64,000 nucleotides of DNA from Blastococcus sp. CCUG 61487 (GCF_005222955.1 NZ_LWUA01000235.1:1-64000); one strand, 5' to 3'; shown: positions 33,341 through 43,887, numbered from the stretch's first letter. The notes: generated from the sequence alone by a model not told the origin. Numbers and translations: made by a program.

Positions 33341-35139
33341 GCGTCGACGTGCTGGTCGACGACCCCCGCGCAGCGGCGCGCGAGGTCCTCGCCGCTCCTG
33401 GCAGCAGCATGACCCAGGTCATGAAGGCGCTGAGCACGCTCGAGCGCGAACCGCTGGAGCGCACGGCCCGGATCGGGATCTCCTCCTCGGTGACCGTCGA
33501 TCTGCTGGGTACCTACCTGCGCCGCCACGGGGTGCTCGCGGGCACGCGGATCGAGATCGTCGCGGGCAACTTCGACGACCCGATCGGCGATGTCGAGCTG
33601 TTCCGGCAGGCCGGCGTGGAGCACATCGTCCTGCTGCCGTTCTTCGACACCCTGCTGCCCTCGTTCGAGGCCCAGCTCCCCGGACTGTCCGCCGACGTGG
33701 TGGACGCGCTGGAGGAGCAGCTGCGCTCCCGGTACCGGGTGGCGCTGGAGCAGGCGCGCGACATGGCCACCGTCTTCCTGGGCACCTTCCACCGGCTGGG
33801 CCGCCCGGCCGACGTCGGCGGGCAGGACGTCGTGGCGACCGTGCTGGAGAGGTTCGACCGGGCGCTGCGCGAGGAGGCGGCGGCGTTCTCCAACGTCCGG
33901 CTCGTCGACACCGCCGACGTGCTGAGCGAGGTCGGCCGGCCCGCCGCGTTCGACCTGCGCTTCTACTTCCGCGGCACCGCGCCGTACACCGCCGCCTTCC
34001 TCGACGAGTTCGCCCGTCGGATCGCCGCCGCCGCGCGCGGTTTCGGCGCGCACTTCCTCAAGGTGCTGGCCCTGGACTGCGACAACACCCTCTGGGGCGG
34101 CGTGGTCGGGGAGGACCTGGTCAGCGGGATCAAGCTCGACCCGCACGAGACGCCGGGAGACGTCTTCTGGCGGGTCCAGCACGAGCTGGCCGCGCTGCGG
34201 CACCAGGGCGTGCTGCTGTGCCTGTGCACCAAGAACAACCCGGACGACGTCGCGGAGGTCCTCCGGGAGCACCCCTCGATGGTGCTCCGTGACGACGACT
34301 TCGTCGTCAAGAAGGTGAACTGGGAGGACAAGCCGTCCAACCTGCGGGCGCTGGCCGCCGAGCTGAACGTCGGCCTGGACAGCATCGTCTTCCTGGACGA
34401 CTCGAGCTTCGAGTGCGAGGCGGTGCGGCAGCAGCTGCCGATGGTGACGACGGTGCAGGTCCCCGCCCAGCCGTCCGAGTACCCGCGCGTGATCGAGCAC
34501 GTCAAGGAGCTGTTCCTGGCCGGCGGCGTGACCGCGGAGAGCAAGGACAAGACCGAGCAGTACCGGCAGCGGGCGGCCGCCGAGGAACTGCGGGCGCGGT
34601 CGGTGGACCACGAGTCCTACCTGGCGTCCCTGCAGCTCACCGTGCAGCTCGGTCGCGACGTCCCGGCCGACGCGCCGCGGGTCAGCGAGCTGTCGCAGAA
34701 GTCCAACCAGTTCAACCTGACCACCCGGCGGATGAGCGTGGCGGACGTCGAGCGGTACATGGCCGACCCCGACCACCGGGTGTACTCGCTGGTGGTCGGC
34801 GACACGTTCGGCTCCGCCGGGCTGACCGGCGCCGTCGTGGTCCGCTACGAGGGCGAGCGGGCGCACGTGGACAACTTCTTCCTGAGTTGTCGCGTGCTCG
34901 GCCGGGGCGTCGAGACCTCGATCTGGTCGACGATCGTGGCCGACGCGCAGGCCCGCGGCTGCACCGAACTGGTGGCCGAGTACCTCCCGACGGCGAAGAA
35001 CGCTCAGGTCGCCGACTTCTACAATCGTCTCGGTCTGCGGCTCACCGCCGAGACCGAGGGCTCCCGGTCGTATGCCATCGGCACGGCCGAGTTCGACACC
35101 CCACCCCCCACCTGGATCGAGTTGACGCATGTTGGATGA
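33337..35139 (+). CDS. FkbH-like HAD-IIIC protein (glyceryl-ACP synthase type)
   Basis: A 600-aa FkbH-domain protein. The N-terminal ~235 residues are an SGNH-like domain (ARIGISSSVTVDLLGTYLRR). The HAD core has the nucleophile motif LALDCDNTLWGGVVGED (Asp247, Asp249), then LCLCTKNNPDDV and SIVFLDDSSFECE. The C-terminal 170 residues resemble a GNAT-like acyltransferase (RVSELSQKSNQFNLTTRRMS, VDNFFLSCRVLGRGVETSIW). Known FkbH enzymes load a glyceryl unit from 1,3-bisphosphoglycerate onto an ACP; the ACP gene follows with an 11-base overlap. Full-length FkbH-GNAT proteins also occur in glycan islands, so the product is open. Confidence 0.92.
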   Translation: MSVDVLVDDPRAAAREVLAAPGSSMTQVMKALSTLEREPLERTARIGISSSVTVDLLGTYLRRHGVLAGTRIEIVAGNFDDPIGDVELFRQAGVEHIVLLPFFDTLLPSFEAQLPGLSADVVDALEEQLRSRYRVALEQARDMATVFLGTFHRLGRPADVGGQDVVATVLERFDRALREEAAAFSNVRLVDTADVLSEVGRPAAFDLRFYFRGTAPYTAAFLDEFARRIAAAARGFGAHFLKVLALDCDNTLWGGVVGEDLVSGIKLDPHETPGDVFWRVQHELAALRHQGVLLCLCTKNNPDDVAEVLREHPSMVLRDDDFVVKKVNWEDKPSNLRALAAELNVGLDSIVFLDDSSFECEAVRQQLPMVTTVQVPAQPSEYPRVIEHVKELFLAGGVTAESKDKTEQYRQRAAAEELRARSVDHESYLASLQLTVQLGRDVPADAPRVSELSQKSNQFNLTTRRMSVADVERYMADPDHRVYSLVVGDTFGSAGLTGAVVVRYEGERAHVDNFFLSCRVLGRGVETSIWSTIVADAQARGCTELVAEYLPTAKNAQVADFYNRLGLRLTAETEGSRSYAIGTAEFDTPPPTWIELTHVG

Positions 35140-35371
35140 ACGCGCCCTGCAAGAGCTCATGGGCACCGTGCTCGAGGTGCCGGCCGAGAGCATCGGCCCG
35201 GACACGAGCATGGACACGGTGGAGAGCTGGGACTCGCTGCGGCACCTGACCCTGGTGCTCGCGCTGGAGAGCGAGTTCGGCGTCCAGATCCCCGACGAGG
35301 ACGCCGGCGGCATCACCTCCTACCCGCTGATCCGCCTGGTGCTGAAGGACCGCCTCGAGGCGAAGGCCTGA
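35129..35371 (+). CDS. Acyl carrier protein 2
   Basis: An 80-aa acyl carrier protein. Ser36 in VESWDSLRHLTLVLALE is the phosphopantetheine site. It overlaps the end of the FkbH gene by 11 bases, so it is the likely partner that receives the FkbH-loaded unit, distinct from the ACP at 29398. Acidic, helical, normal length. Confidence 0.92.
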   Translation: MLDERALQELMGTVLEVPAESIGPDTSMDTVESWDSLRHLTLVLALESEFGVQIPDEDAGGITSYPLIRLVLKDRLEAKA

Positions 35372-35378
35372 CCGCGTC

Positions 35379-36719
35379 GTGGAGTGGCTGATCGACCGGT
35401 TCCGGACCGAACCGGACCGCGTCGCCTTCGTGCACGAGGGGCGGTCGGTGACCTACGGCGAGGTCGTCAGCACCGTCGCCGACTTCGAGGCGCGCCTGGA
35501 GGCCGCGGGCGTCGCGGCGCGGGACATCGTGGCGCTGGTCGGCGACTACTCGCCGGAGGCGTTCTGCCTGGTGCTGGCGCTCGCGCGGCGGCGGGCCGTG
35601 ATCATCCCGCTGACCCCGGCCTCGGTGGTCGAGGAGGACGTCGCCCTCGGGGTCTCCGGGTGCGACTGGTACGTGCGGCTCGACGCCGCCGGCCAGCTGG
35701 CCTCCATCGAGCACCGCGGGCTGACCACGGAGAACGCCCTCATGGCGGAGTTCCGGAAGGGGACCGCCCCGGGCCTCGTGCTGTTCTCGTCGGGGTCCAC
35801 CGGGACGCCGAAGGGGATGCTGCACGACCTCGACCGCGTCGCGGAGAAGTTCCGCAAGCAGCGGTCCGCGGCGGTGGCCATCCCGTTCCTGATGATGGAC
35901 CACTTCGGCGGGATCAACACCCTGCTGGCCATCACCTCCAGCCTCGGCACCGTCGTCACGGTGGCCGACCGCTCGGTCGCCTCCATCTGCGCGGCCATCG
36001 AACGCCACCGGGTGCAGCTGCTCCCCGCGACTCCGTCGTTCCTGACGCTGCTCATGGCGTCGAACGCGCACAAGGAGTACGACCTCTCCTCCCTGACCCG
36101 CATCACCTACGGCACCGAGGTCATGCCGCAGGCCACGCTGGACCGGGTCCGGGAAGCCTTCCCCGGGGTCCTGCTGCAGCAGACCTACGGGCTGTCCGAG
36201 GTCGGTGTCCTGCGGTCGGAGTCGCGTCCTGACGGATCGCTGTGGATGCGGATCGGGGGCGAGGGCTTCCAGACCCGCGTCGTGGACGGGATCCTCTGGA
36301 TCAAGTCGGACTACGCGATGGTCGGCTACCTGAACGCGCCCTCGGAGTTCGACGAGGACGGCTGGTTCAACACCCACGACGAGGTCGAGGTCGACGGAGA
36401 GTGGTTCCGCATCCTCGGACGGGTCACCGACCTGATCAACGTCGGCGGCCAGAAGGTCTACCCGACCGAGGTCGAGGACGTCGTCCTGGGCGTGGAGAAC
36501 GTGCACGACGTCGCCGTCCGCGGGGAGAAGCACGCCCTGCTCGGCCAGATCGTCGTGGCGACGGTCGTGCTGGACGAGCCCGAGCCCGTGGAGTCGGTCA
36601 AGAAGCGGGTACGGCAGGCCTGCGCCGCCCAGCTGGCCAACTACAAGGTGCCCGTCAAGGTGCAGCTCGCCGAGGGCTCGCTGCACAGCTCCCGGCACAA
36701 GAAGATCCGGCGCGCCTGA
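35379..36719 (+). CDS. AMP-dependent acyl-CoA/acyl-ACP ligase
   Basis: A 446-aa ANL-superfamily adenylating enzyme. The ATP motif is VLFSSGSTGTPKGMLHD. Further motifs are QTYGLSEVGV, GWFNTHDEVEVDGEWFRILG and the C-terminal hinge RVTDLINVGGQKVYPTEVED. The last Lys of the A10 motif is in SRHKKIRRA. It is about 60 residues shorter than typical acyl-CoA synthetases, mainly at the N-terminus. It probably activates a carboxylic acid and loads it onto one of the two carrier proteins. It is the last gene of the operon and is followed by a perfect hairpin. Confidence 0.92.
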   Translation: MEWLIDRFRTEPDRVAFVHEGRSVTYGEVVSTVADFEARLEAAGVAARDIVALVGDYSPEAFCLVLALARRRAVIIPLTPASVVEEDVALGVSGCDWYVRLDAAGQLASIEHRGLTTENALMAEFRKGTAPGLVLFSSGSTGTPKGMLHDLDRVAEKFRKQRSAAVAIPFLMMDHFGGINTLLAITSSLGTVVTVADRSVASICAAIERHRVQLLPATPSFLTLLMASNAHKEYDLSSLTRITYGTEVMPQATLDRVREAFPGVLLQQTYGLSEVGVLRSESRPDGSLWMRIGGEGFQTRVVDGILWIKSDYAMVGYLNAPSEFDEDGWFNTHDEVEVDGEWFRILGRVTDLINVGGQKVYPTEVEDVVLGVENVHDVAVRGEKHALLGQIVVATVVLDEPEPVESVKKRVRQACAAQLANYKVPVKVQLAEGSLHSSRHKKIRRA

Positions 36720-36720
36720 G

Positions 36721-36758
36721 CGCTCCGTCCTCCCCGCCCGGGCGGGGAGGACGGAGCG
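36721..36758. terminator. Perfect palindromic terminator between ligase and fumarase
   Basis: A 38-base perfect palindrome (19-base arms, centre CCCGGG) starts two bases after the ligase stop and ends three bases before the fumarase stop on the other strand. It will fold as a long GC stem on either transcript and is a bidirectional terminator. Confidence 0.9.
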
Positions 36759-36761
36759 GCG

Positions 36762-38165
<1,404 letters not shown>

Positions 38166-38208
38166 GCTGTCTCCCGGGTGTGTGGATGGGGTCGGTGTTC
38201 CGCCCGCG

Positions 38209-38214
38209 ACCCTA
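38209..38214 (-). promoter_or_regulatory. Putative -10 element TAGGGT for fumC
   Basis: TAGGGT on the minus strand, 43 bases before the fumC start, fits the actinobacterial TANNNT -10 pattern. No clear -35 is seen at the usual spacing. Confidence 0.35.
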
Positions 38215-38329
38215 GATGCCGGCCGGCGCGGTCCCGGTCCCGGTCCCGGTGCCGATCCGGACGCGGGCCGCCGAGAAGGGGAGCGGTGAGGCCGCCGCGG
38301 GCCGCCTCCTGTCCGCGAGGAGAGCCACC

Positions 38330-38947
38330 GTGTCCCAGCCGCCGCACCCGCCCACCGACGGCCCCGGCACCCCGTGGGGACCGCCGGCCGCGCCCGCGCC
38401 CGGCTGGGAGGTGCGGACCCCGACGTGGCAGCCCGTAGCAGCCCCGCAGCCCGCCCCGCCCGAGCGGCCGGCCGCCGCGCCGACCTCGCGGACCGCCCTG
38501 CTGCTCGTGGGGCTGGCGGCGCTGCTCGGCACCCTGCTGGGTGCGGTCGGCGCGGCGTTCCTGGTCGCGAACGTGGTCATCGATGGTGCGCAACTCGGCT
38601 CGGACATCGCCGAGGAGATCGAGACCGCCGTCCGGCAGGGCGTCGTCGACGGGAACGAGCAGGCGCTGGAGCAGACGATGGAGGACTTCGGCGCCTTCGG
38701 AGGGCTGTTCGGCGCGCCCGGGATGCCGGGCGAGGACGTCGAGCAGTTCCCGCCCGTGCCGCCGGAGTCCCTCGGACCCGACCCGGTCCTGGACGGCTAC
38801 GCCCAGCAGTGCTTCGAGGGCGACCTCCAGGCCTGCGACGACCTCATGTACGAGTCGCCGCCGATGTCGGACTACGAGGAGTACGCCACGACCTGCGGCG
38901 GCCGGGTGAAGCCCCTGTCGGTCTACGCCTGCACCGAGCTGGACTGA
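38330..38947 (+). CDS. Pro-rich single-pass membrane protein with C-terminal Cys motif, paralogue A
   Basis: A 205-aa protein. The cytoplasmic N-terminus (~55 aa) is Pro-rich ([20 protein letters not shown]). One membrane helix covers about residues 58-80 ([20 protein letters not shown]). The extracellular C-terminal domain ends with [29 protein letters not shown] and YACTELD, containing four Cys. The next gene encodes a protein with the same C-terminal pattern, so they are tandem paralogues. Function unknown; the Cys probably form disulfides outside. The start at GTG 38330 has GAGGAG nine bases upstream. Confidence 0.88.
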   Translation: MSQPPHPPTDGPGTPWGPPAAPAPGWEVRTPTWQPVAAPQPAPPERPAAAPTSRTALLLVGLAALLGTLLGAVGAAFLVANVVIDGAQLGSDIAEEIETAVRQGVVDGNEQALEQTMEDFGAFGGLFGAPGMPGEDVEQFPPVPPESLGPDPVLDGYAQQCFEGDLQACDDLMYESPPMSDYEEYATTCGGRVKPLSVYACTELD

Positions 38948-39006
38948 CGCGACGGGCGGCTGGCCTAGCATCCGCTCCGACGGATCCACGCACCGAGGAG
39001 CGCCCG

Positions 39007-39648
39007 ATGTCGCAGCCGCCGTACCCGCCGCCGGGCGGTTCCGACGCCGGTGGGGACCCGCCGGGCCCCGAGTACGGCCAGCAGGCTCCCCAGTACGGCC
39101 AGCCCCAGTACGGCCAGGCCCAGTACGCCCCGCGCCAGTACGGCCAGCAGTACCCCTACGGAGGTGCGGGGCCGGACGTGCCGCCCGGTCATCCGCCGCC
39201 CGGCCAGTACGCGGCGCCCGGCTACCCGACGGCTCAGTACGGGTCGCCGGGCTACCTGCCGCCGGGCCAGTACGCCCCGCCGCCGTGGGGCGGTGCGGGC
39301 GGGAGCGCGCCGCGGTCGTCGAGCCGGAAGCTGGTCATCGGGATCGTGGCCGGTGCCGCGCTGCTCGCGGTCGTGCTGGCCGTGGCGCTGTTCGTCGGCG
39401 TCCGCGGCGACGACGGCGCCGGCATCCCCGAGGCGGCCTCGGAGCCGGTCAACCTCGGCGAGGACGCCGACCTCGACGACCTGGCGGAGGAGTGCCACGA
39501 CGGCGCCATGCAGGCCTGCGACGACCTGTTCAGGTATGCGCCGCGGTGGTCGGCCTACCAGCTCTACGGCGGCACCTGCGCCGGCCGCCAGCCGAACGCC
39601 GACGCCCGCGCGGTGTTCTGCACCGACGCGTTCCCGGGAGAGGACTGA
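39007..39648 (+). CDS. Pro/Tyr-repeat single-pass membrane protein with C-terminal Cys motif, paralogue B
   Basis: A 213-aa protein. Its N-terminal ~95 residues are a low-complexity Tyr/Gln/Pro/Gly region with repeated QYGQ units (PQYGQPQYGQAQYAPRQYGQ). A membrane helix follows at about residues 110-132. The C-terminal domain, ECHDGAMQACDDLFRYAPRW, GGTCAGRQPN and VFCTDAFPGED, matches the upstream paralogue (C-x(5,6)-ACDDL... C). Expression is probably shared with that gene and the next. The Tyr/Gln repeats recall membrane scaffold proteins; function unknown. Confidence 0.88.
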   Translation: MSQPPYPPPGGSDAGGDPPGPEYGQQAPQYGQPQYGQAQYAPRQYGQQYPYGGAGPDVPPGHPPPGQYAAPGYPTAQYGSPGYLPPGQYAPPPWGGAGGSAPRSSSRKLVIGIVAGAALLAVVLAVALFVGVRGDDGAGIPEAASEPVNLGEDADLDDLAEECHDGAMQACDDLFRYAPRWSAYQLYGGTCAGRQPNADARAVFCTDAFPGED

Positions 39649-39652
39649 GACC

Positions 39653-40279
39653 ATGGCCGACGACGACCTGACCCCGGTGGTGCGCGCCTCCGACGCCGAG
39701 CGCGAGGCGCTGGTCGCCCGGCTGCAGCAGGCGATGGCCGAGGGCCGCCTCGACATCGACGAGTTCGGGCAGCGGGCCGGCGCGGCCTACGCGGCGGTGA
39801 CCACCGCGGAGCTCGCCGCGCTGGTGGCCGACCTGCCGACGGAGGCGCCGGTGGAGATCGTCGGCAGCCGGGCACCGGAGGTCCAGAACAGCGTCTTCGG
39901 CGACATCAAGCTGTCCGGGCCGTCCGTGCCGCTGCGGGCGACCACCGTGTTCGGCGACGTGCAGATGGACCTGCGCGGGCTGCGGACCGACGTCGAGCGG
40001 CTGGAGCTGAACCTCGGCACGATCTTCGGGGACGTCGACGTGATCGTCGCCGAGGGCGTGGACGCGCAGATCCACGGCTGGACCGTCTTCGGCGACCGGA
40101 AGGTCGACCTGGCCGCGGTGCCCCGGGTGGCCGGCACCCCGCGGATCGTCGTCCAGGCGCGCACGGTGTTCGGCGACCTGAAGCTGCGCAGCCTCGCCCC
40201 GGGTGAGTCGGCCAGTCGCTGGCGCCAGGTCATGGACCGCCTGGCCCGGCGTCAGGAGTCGAACGGGACCGCGGAGTAG
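39653..40279 (+). CDS. DUF1707 protein with LiaF-like C-terminal domain
   Basis: A 208-aa protein. The N-terminus is a DUF1707 domain: [39 protein letters not shown]. The C-terminal domain has the repeated VFGD pattern ([45 protein letters not shown]), a beta-solenoid-like LiaF C-domain. Membrane-linked stress sensing is plausible for this family. The stop overlaps the end of glpX (opposite strand) by 28 bases. Confidence 0.9.
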   Translation: MADDDLTPVVRASDAEREALVARLQQAMAEGRLDIDEFGQRAGAAYAAVTTAELAALVADLPTEAPVEIVGSRAPEVQNSVFGDIKLSGPSVPLRATTVFGDVQMDLRGLRTDVERLELNLGTIFGDVDVIVAEGVDAQIHGWTVFGDRKVDLAAVPRVAGTPRIVVQARTVFGDLKLRSLAPGESASRWRQVMDRLARRQESNGTAE

Positions 40280-41298
40280 GCGCGGAGCTTCTCCAGGGAG
40301 TGCAGGCTCTCGATGGAGCGGATCGTCCCCGACTTCGACCGCATCACCAGCGACTGCGTGGTGCACCCGCCGGAGGAGTAGCGGACGCCGCGCAGCAGTT
40401 CGCCGTCGGTGATGCCGGTCGCGACGAAGAAGACGTCGCCGCGCACGAGGTCGTCGATGTGCAGGACGCGGTCCAGGTCGTGCCCCGCATCGAGCGCGCG
40501 CTGCCGCTCGTCGTCGTCCTTGGGCCACAGCCGGCCCTGGAAGCTGCCGCCCATGCACTTGAGCGCGCAGGCGGCGATGATCCCCTCCGGCGTGCCGCCG
40601 ATGCCGAGGATGAGGTCGACGCCGGTGCCCTCGCGGGCGGCGGCGATGGCGCTGGCGACGTCGCCGTCGGTGATGAACTTGATGCGGGCGCCGGCCTCGC
40701 GCACCTCCCGCACCAGCTGCTCGTGGCGGGGCCGGTCGAGGATGCAGACGGTGACATCGCCCACCGCGCTCTTCTTCGCCTTGGCCACGCGGCGGATGTT
40801 CTCCGCGACCGGCACGGTGATGTCGACGACGTCGGCGGCCGCGGGCCCGGTGGCGAGCTTCTCCATGTAGAAGACGGCGGACGGGTCGTACATCGCGCCG
40901 CGGTCGGCCACGGCCATGACCGCGATGGCGTTCGGCATGCCCTTGGCCATCAGCGTGGTGCCGTCGATCGGGTCGACGGCGACGTCGCACTCGGGGCCGT
41001 TGCCGTCACCCACCTGCTCGCCGTTGTAGAGCATCGGGGCCTCGTCCTTCTCGCCCTCCCCGATGACGACGACGCCGTTCATGCTCACCGTGCCGATGAG
41101 CGCCCGCATCGCGTCGACGGCGGCGCCGTCCCCGCCGTTCTTGTCGCCGCGGCCGACCCAGCGGCCCGCCGCCATGGCCGCGGCCTCGGTGACGCGCACC
41201 AGCTCCAGGGCGAGGTTGCGGTCGGGGGCGGGACGGTCCGTCGAGAAGGCCCGCCCTCCGCTGGGGGCGACGGGTCCGTCGGGGACGGGCAGCGACAC
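40252..41298 (-). CDS. glpX: Class II fructose-1,6-bisphosphatase GlpX
   Basis: A 348-aa gluconeogenic phosphatase. The metal site is [17 protein letters not shown]. Also visible are [39 protein letters not shown] and [20 protein letters not shown]. It removes the C1 phosphate from fructose-1,6-bisphosphate. GTG 41298 follows AGGAGGT. Mycobacteria and relatives keep glpX as their essential FBPase. The 3-prime end overlaps the convergent DUF1707 gene. Confidence 0.96.
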   Translation of the reverse strand: MSLPVPDGPVAPSGGRAFSTDRPAPDRNLALELVRVTEAAAMAAGRWVGRGDKNGGDGAAVDAMRALIGTVSMNGVVVIGEGEKDEAPMLYNGEQVGDGNGPECDVAVDPIDGTTLMAKGMPNAIAVMAVADRGAMYDPSAVFYMEKLATGPAAADVVDITVPVAENIRRVAKAKKSAVGDVTVCILDRPRHEQLVREVREAGARIKFITDGDVASAIAAAREGTGVDLILGIGGTPEGIIAACALKCMGGSFQGRLWPKDDDERQRALDAGHDLDRVLHIDDLVRGDVFFVATGITDGELLRGVRYSSGGCTTQSLVMRSKSGTIRSIESLHSLEKLRAYSAVPFDS

Positions 41299-41366
41299 GG
41301 GACCTCCTGGGGAAGGGTGGGGCCCGGCGCGGGGCCATGGGCGGCGAGGCGGGGAAGCGTTGCTGC

Positions 41367-41373
41367 GATCCTA
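41367..41373. promoter_or_regulatory. Overlapping divergent -10 elements (DUF4245 / glpX)
   Basis: The plus strand has GATCCT (41367-41372) exactly six bases before the ATG of the DUF4245 gene, the spacing of a leaderless transcript. The minus strand has TAGGAT (41368-41373) upstream of glpX. The two -10 hexamers overlap almost completely, so the two genes would compete for polymerase. Confidence 0.35.
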
Positions 41374-41378
41374 GGGGC

Positions 41379-41996
41379 ATGACCGGAACGGGCTCGACGA
41401 GCCAGCGCCCCCAGCGCACCCAGGAGACGACCGACACCGGCGTCGAGGCCCCACCGGCGCCCTCCGCGGTGGAGCGCGCGAACCGGCTCAGCGCGGCGAA
41501 CATGATCCGTTCGCTGCTGCCGTTGCTGGTCATCTGCCTGCTGCTCGTCGCCTGGCAGGCGTTCCGCACCGACGAGGGCGACCCGGTGCGCGAGATCGAC
41601 CCCTCGACGACGGTGCGGCTGGCCGAGCAGCGCGCCGGCTACGCCGTGCCTGCCCCGTCCGGGCTGCCGGAGGACTACCGGCCGACCAGTGCCCGGACTG
41701 ACGCCGGGTTCGCCGAGGACGGTGACCCGGTCACCCTGGAGATCGGGTTCGTCACGCCGTCGCAGGAGTTCGCCGGATTCGCGGTCAGCGACGACCCCCG
41801 CGCCGATCCGCTGCGGGCCGTGCTCGAGGACGCGACGGAGGAGGGCGCCGTCGAGATCGGCGGGCAAACCTGGACCAGGTCGACCACGGATCGAGGGGAG
41901 ACCGCGTTCAGCCGGGAGGCCGACGGCGTCGTCGTCGTGGTCAGCGGCTCGGCGTCGGACGACGAGCTGCGCACGGTGGCCGCCGCCGTCCGCTGA
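41379..41996 (+). CDS. DUF4245 membrane-anchored protein
   Basis: A 205-aa protein with a short cytoplasmic N-terminus, one membrane helix (RSLLPLLVICLLLVAWQAF) and an extracellular domain of about 140 aa (YAVPAPSGLPEDYRPTSART, VTLEIGFVTPSQEFAGFAVS). This matches actinobacterial DUF4245 proteins, often found next to glpX as here. Role unknown. Start ATG 41379; probably leaderless. Confidence 0.9.
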   Translation: MTGTGSTSQRPQRTQETTDTGVEAPPAPSAVERANRLSAANMIRSLLPLLVICLLLVAWQAFRTDEGDPVREIDPSTTVRLAEQRAGYAVPAPSGLPEDYRPTSARTDAGFAEDGDPVTLEIGFVTPSQEFAGFAVSDDPRADPLRAVLEDATEEGAVEIGGQTWTRSTTDRGETAFSREADGVVVVVSGSASDDELRTVAAAVR

Positions 41997-42137
41997 CCGG
42001 CGCGTGTTGCGATTCGGTGTCGGATGTCGGCCAACCCTGGGACGGCGGGGCCGTCGCGGCCCCGGTGCGGTGGTCGGCGGGCCATGCTGACCTCCCGCCC
42101 GGCACCACCGCGGCTGCCGGCCGGACGAGGAGCCGAC

Positions 42138-42422
42138 ATGCTCGAGGACGAGGTCTGCGCGCACGGTGAGCACCGGGCACCGGAGGCGGGCGGCAGCTGC
42201 CCCTGCGGAATGGTCACGCGGGTTCCGGCGAGGCCCCGGGGCGAGGTGAACGGCTCGGTGCTCGACCTGGTCGCTCGCTGCCTCGCCGAGCCGGGCGGCG
42301 TGCCGGATCTGTCCGACCTGCGGCGCCGGGCCGGGCGCGTGCTCGGGGCGCTCACCGCGGCCGGTCTGGTCATCGGACCGGGCGTTGCGTCGGGGTCGGC
42401 CATCGGGCGACGCCCGGCCTGA
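42138..42422 (+). CDS. Small unknown protein between DUF4245 and xseB
   Basis: A 94-aa protein starting MLEDEVCAHGEHRAPEAGGS and containing a Cys/His-containing N-terminus (CAHGEH, SCPCG) that could bind a metal. The helical C-terminus is NGSVLDLVARCLAEPGGVPD and RRRAGRVLGALTAAGLVIGP. GAGGAG lies five bases before the ATG. The longer open frame from 42024 lacks a ribosome site. No family recognised. Confidence 0.6.
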   Translation: MLEDEVCAHGEHRAPEAGGSCPCGMVTRVPARPRGEVNGSVLDLVARCLAEPGGVPDLSDLRRRAGRVLGALTAAGLVIGPGVASGSAIGRRPA

Positions 42423-42427
42423 GCCGT

Positions 42428-42667
42428 TCAGTCCTCGTCGTCGGGAGCGGCGGCGGCCAGGCGTTCCCGCGCCCGGTCCAGCCAGTGCTGGCAGAGCGCG
42501 GCGAGCTGCTCCCCGCGCTCCCACAGCGCCAGCGACTCCTCCAGGGTCAGCCCACCTGCCTCCAGCCGCCGGACGACGTCGGCGAGCTCCTCGCGGGCCT
42601 GCTCGTAGGTGGTCGTCGGCTCGCCGGACTGCTCCTCGCTGCGCTGCTCCCGTTCCTGTCCGCTCAC
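42428..42667 (-). CDS. xseB: Exodeoxyribonuclease VII small subunit
   Basis: A 79-aa protein with the XseB pattern [40 protein letters not shown] and [13 protein letters not shown]. It forms the many-copy small subunit around XseA. GTG 42667 overlaps the xseA stop as GTGA. Confidence 0.95.
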   Translation of the reverse strand: MSGQEREQRSEEQSGEPTTTYEQAREELADVVRRLEAGGLTLEESLALWERGEQLAALCQHWLDRARERLAAAAPDDED

Positions 42668-43887
42668 GGTTGCCCATCCTCCCTGTCGACCCGGACGTGC
42701 AGCCGGCCCCCGGCCACCCGGACGGCCAGCCGCTCGTCGAGCGCCACCTCGGCGGGGTCGCGGACCAGCGCACCGTCGGCCCGCTGCACCACCGCGTACC
42801 CGCGCTCGAGCGTCGCCGCCGGGGAGAGCGCCGCGACGCGGGCCCGCGCGTGCTCGAGGTCCCGTTCGGCCCCCTCGACCCGGTGCACGACCGTGCGCCG
42901 GGCCCGCGTGCGCAGCTGGGCGACGTCGTCGGCGCGGCCGTGCAGCAGCCGGTCGGGCGAGGCCAGGACCGGCCGGGTGCGGACCGACTCCAGCCAGCGC
43001 TCCTGCTGCTCCACGCGGCTGATCACCAGGTGTCGCGCGCGGGCCCGCAGGGTGTCGACCAGCCGGCGCTGCTCGCCGATCTCCGGGACGATCCGGTGCG
43101 CGGCGTCGGTCGGGGTGGCGGCGCGGACGTCGGCGACGTGGTCGACCAGGGTCGTGTCGGTCTCGTGCCCGACGGCGGTGACCACCGGGGTGCGGCAGGC
43201 GGCGACCGCCCGCACCAGCCCCTCGTCGGAGAACGGCAGCAGGTCCTCGACCGAGCCGCCGCCCCGGGCGATGACGATGACCTCGACCGCGGGGTCGGCG
43301 TCGAGTCGCCGCAGCCCGTCGATGACGTTCTGCGCGGCCTGCGGGCCCTGGACGGCGCAGTTGTACATCTCGAAGCGGACCGCCGGCCACCGGCGCCGGG
43401 CGGTGACCAGGACATCGCGCTCAGCGGCGCTGTCCCGGCCGGTGATGACGCCGACGACGGCCGGTGCGAACGGCAGCGGGCGCTTGCGGGCGGCGTCGAA
43501 GAGCCCCTCTGCGGCCAGGAGCTGCCGGATCCGCTCGATCCGGGCGAGCAGCTCACCGAGGCCGACAGCGCGGATCTCGGTGGCCCGCAGCGAGAACGAG
43601 CCGCGCGCCACGTAGTAGTCGGGGCGGGCGCGGACGATCACGCGCGCACCCTCGGCGAGCTCGAGGCCCGGCCGGTCGGCGACGTCGCGGTGGCAGGTGA
43701 CAGGCACCGACAGGTCGGCGGCCGGGTCGCGCAGCGTCAGGAAGACCGTGGCCGCGCCGCCGCGCCGCGACAGCTGGGCGACCTGCCCCTCCACCCACAC
43801 CTCGCCGAGCCGGCCGATCCAGTCCGCGATCTTCCGGGCGACCGTGCGCACCGGCCACGGAGCCTCGGGGGAGGACGGCGCGGTCAT
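42664..43887 (-). CDS. xseA: Exodeoxyribonuclease VII large subunit
   Basis: A 407-aa nuclease subunit that degrades single-stranded DNA from both ends. It has an N-terminal OB fold ([20 protein letters not shown]) and the catalytic region [61 protein letters not shown] coiled-coil C-terminal half follows. Start ATG 43887. It is next to ispH (divergent), as in mycobacteria. Confidence 0.95.
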   Translation of the reverse strand: MTAPSSPEAPWPVRTVARKIADWIGRLGEVWVEGQVAQLSRRGGAATVFLTLRDPAADLSVPVTCHRDVADRPGLELAEGARVIVRARPDYYVARGSFSLRATEIRAVGLGELLARIERIRQLLAAEGLFDAARKRPLPFAPAVVGVITGRDSAAERDVLVTARRRWPAVRFEMYNCAVQGPQAAQNVIDGLRRLDADPAVEVIVIARGGGSVEDLLPFSDEGLVRAVAACRTPVVTAVGHETDTTLVDHVADVRAATPTDAAHRIVPEIGEQRRLVDTLRARARHLVISRVEQQERWLESVRTRPVLASPDRLLHGRADDVAQLRTRARRTVVHRVEGAERDLEHARARVAALSPAATLERGYAVVQRADGALVRDPAEVALDERLAVRVAGGRLHVRVDREDGQP

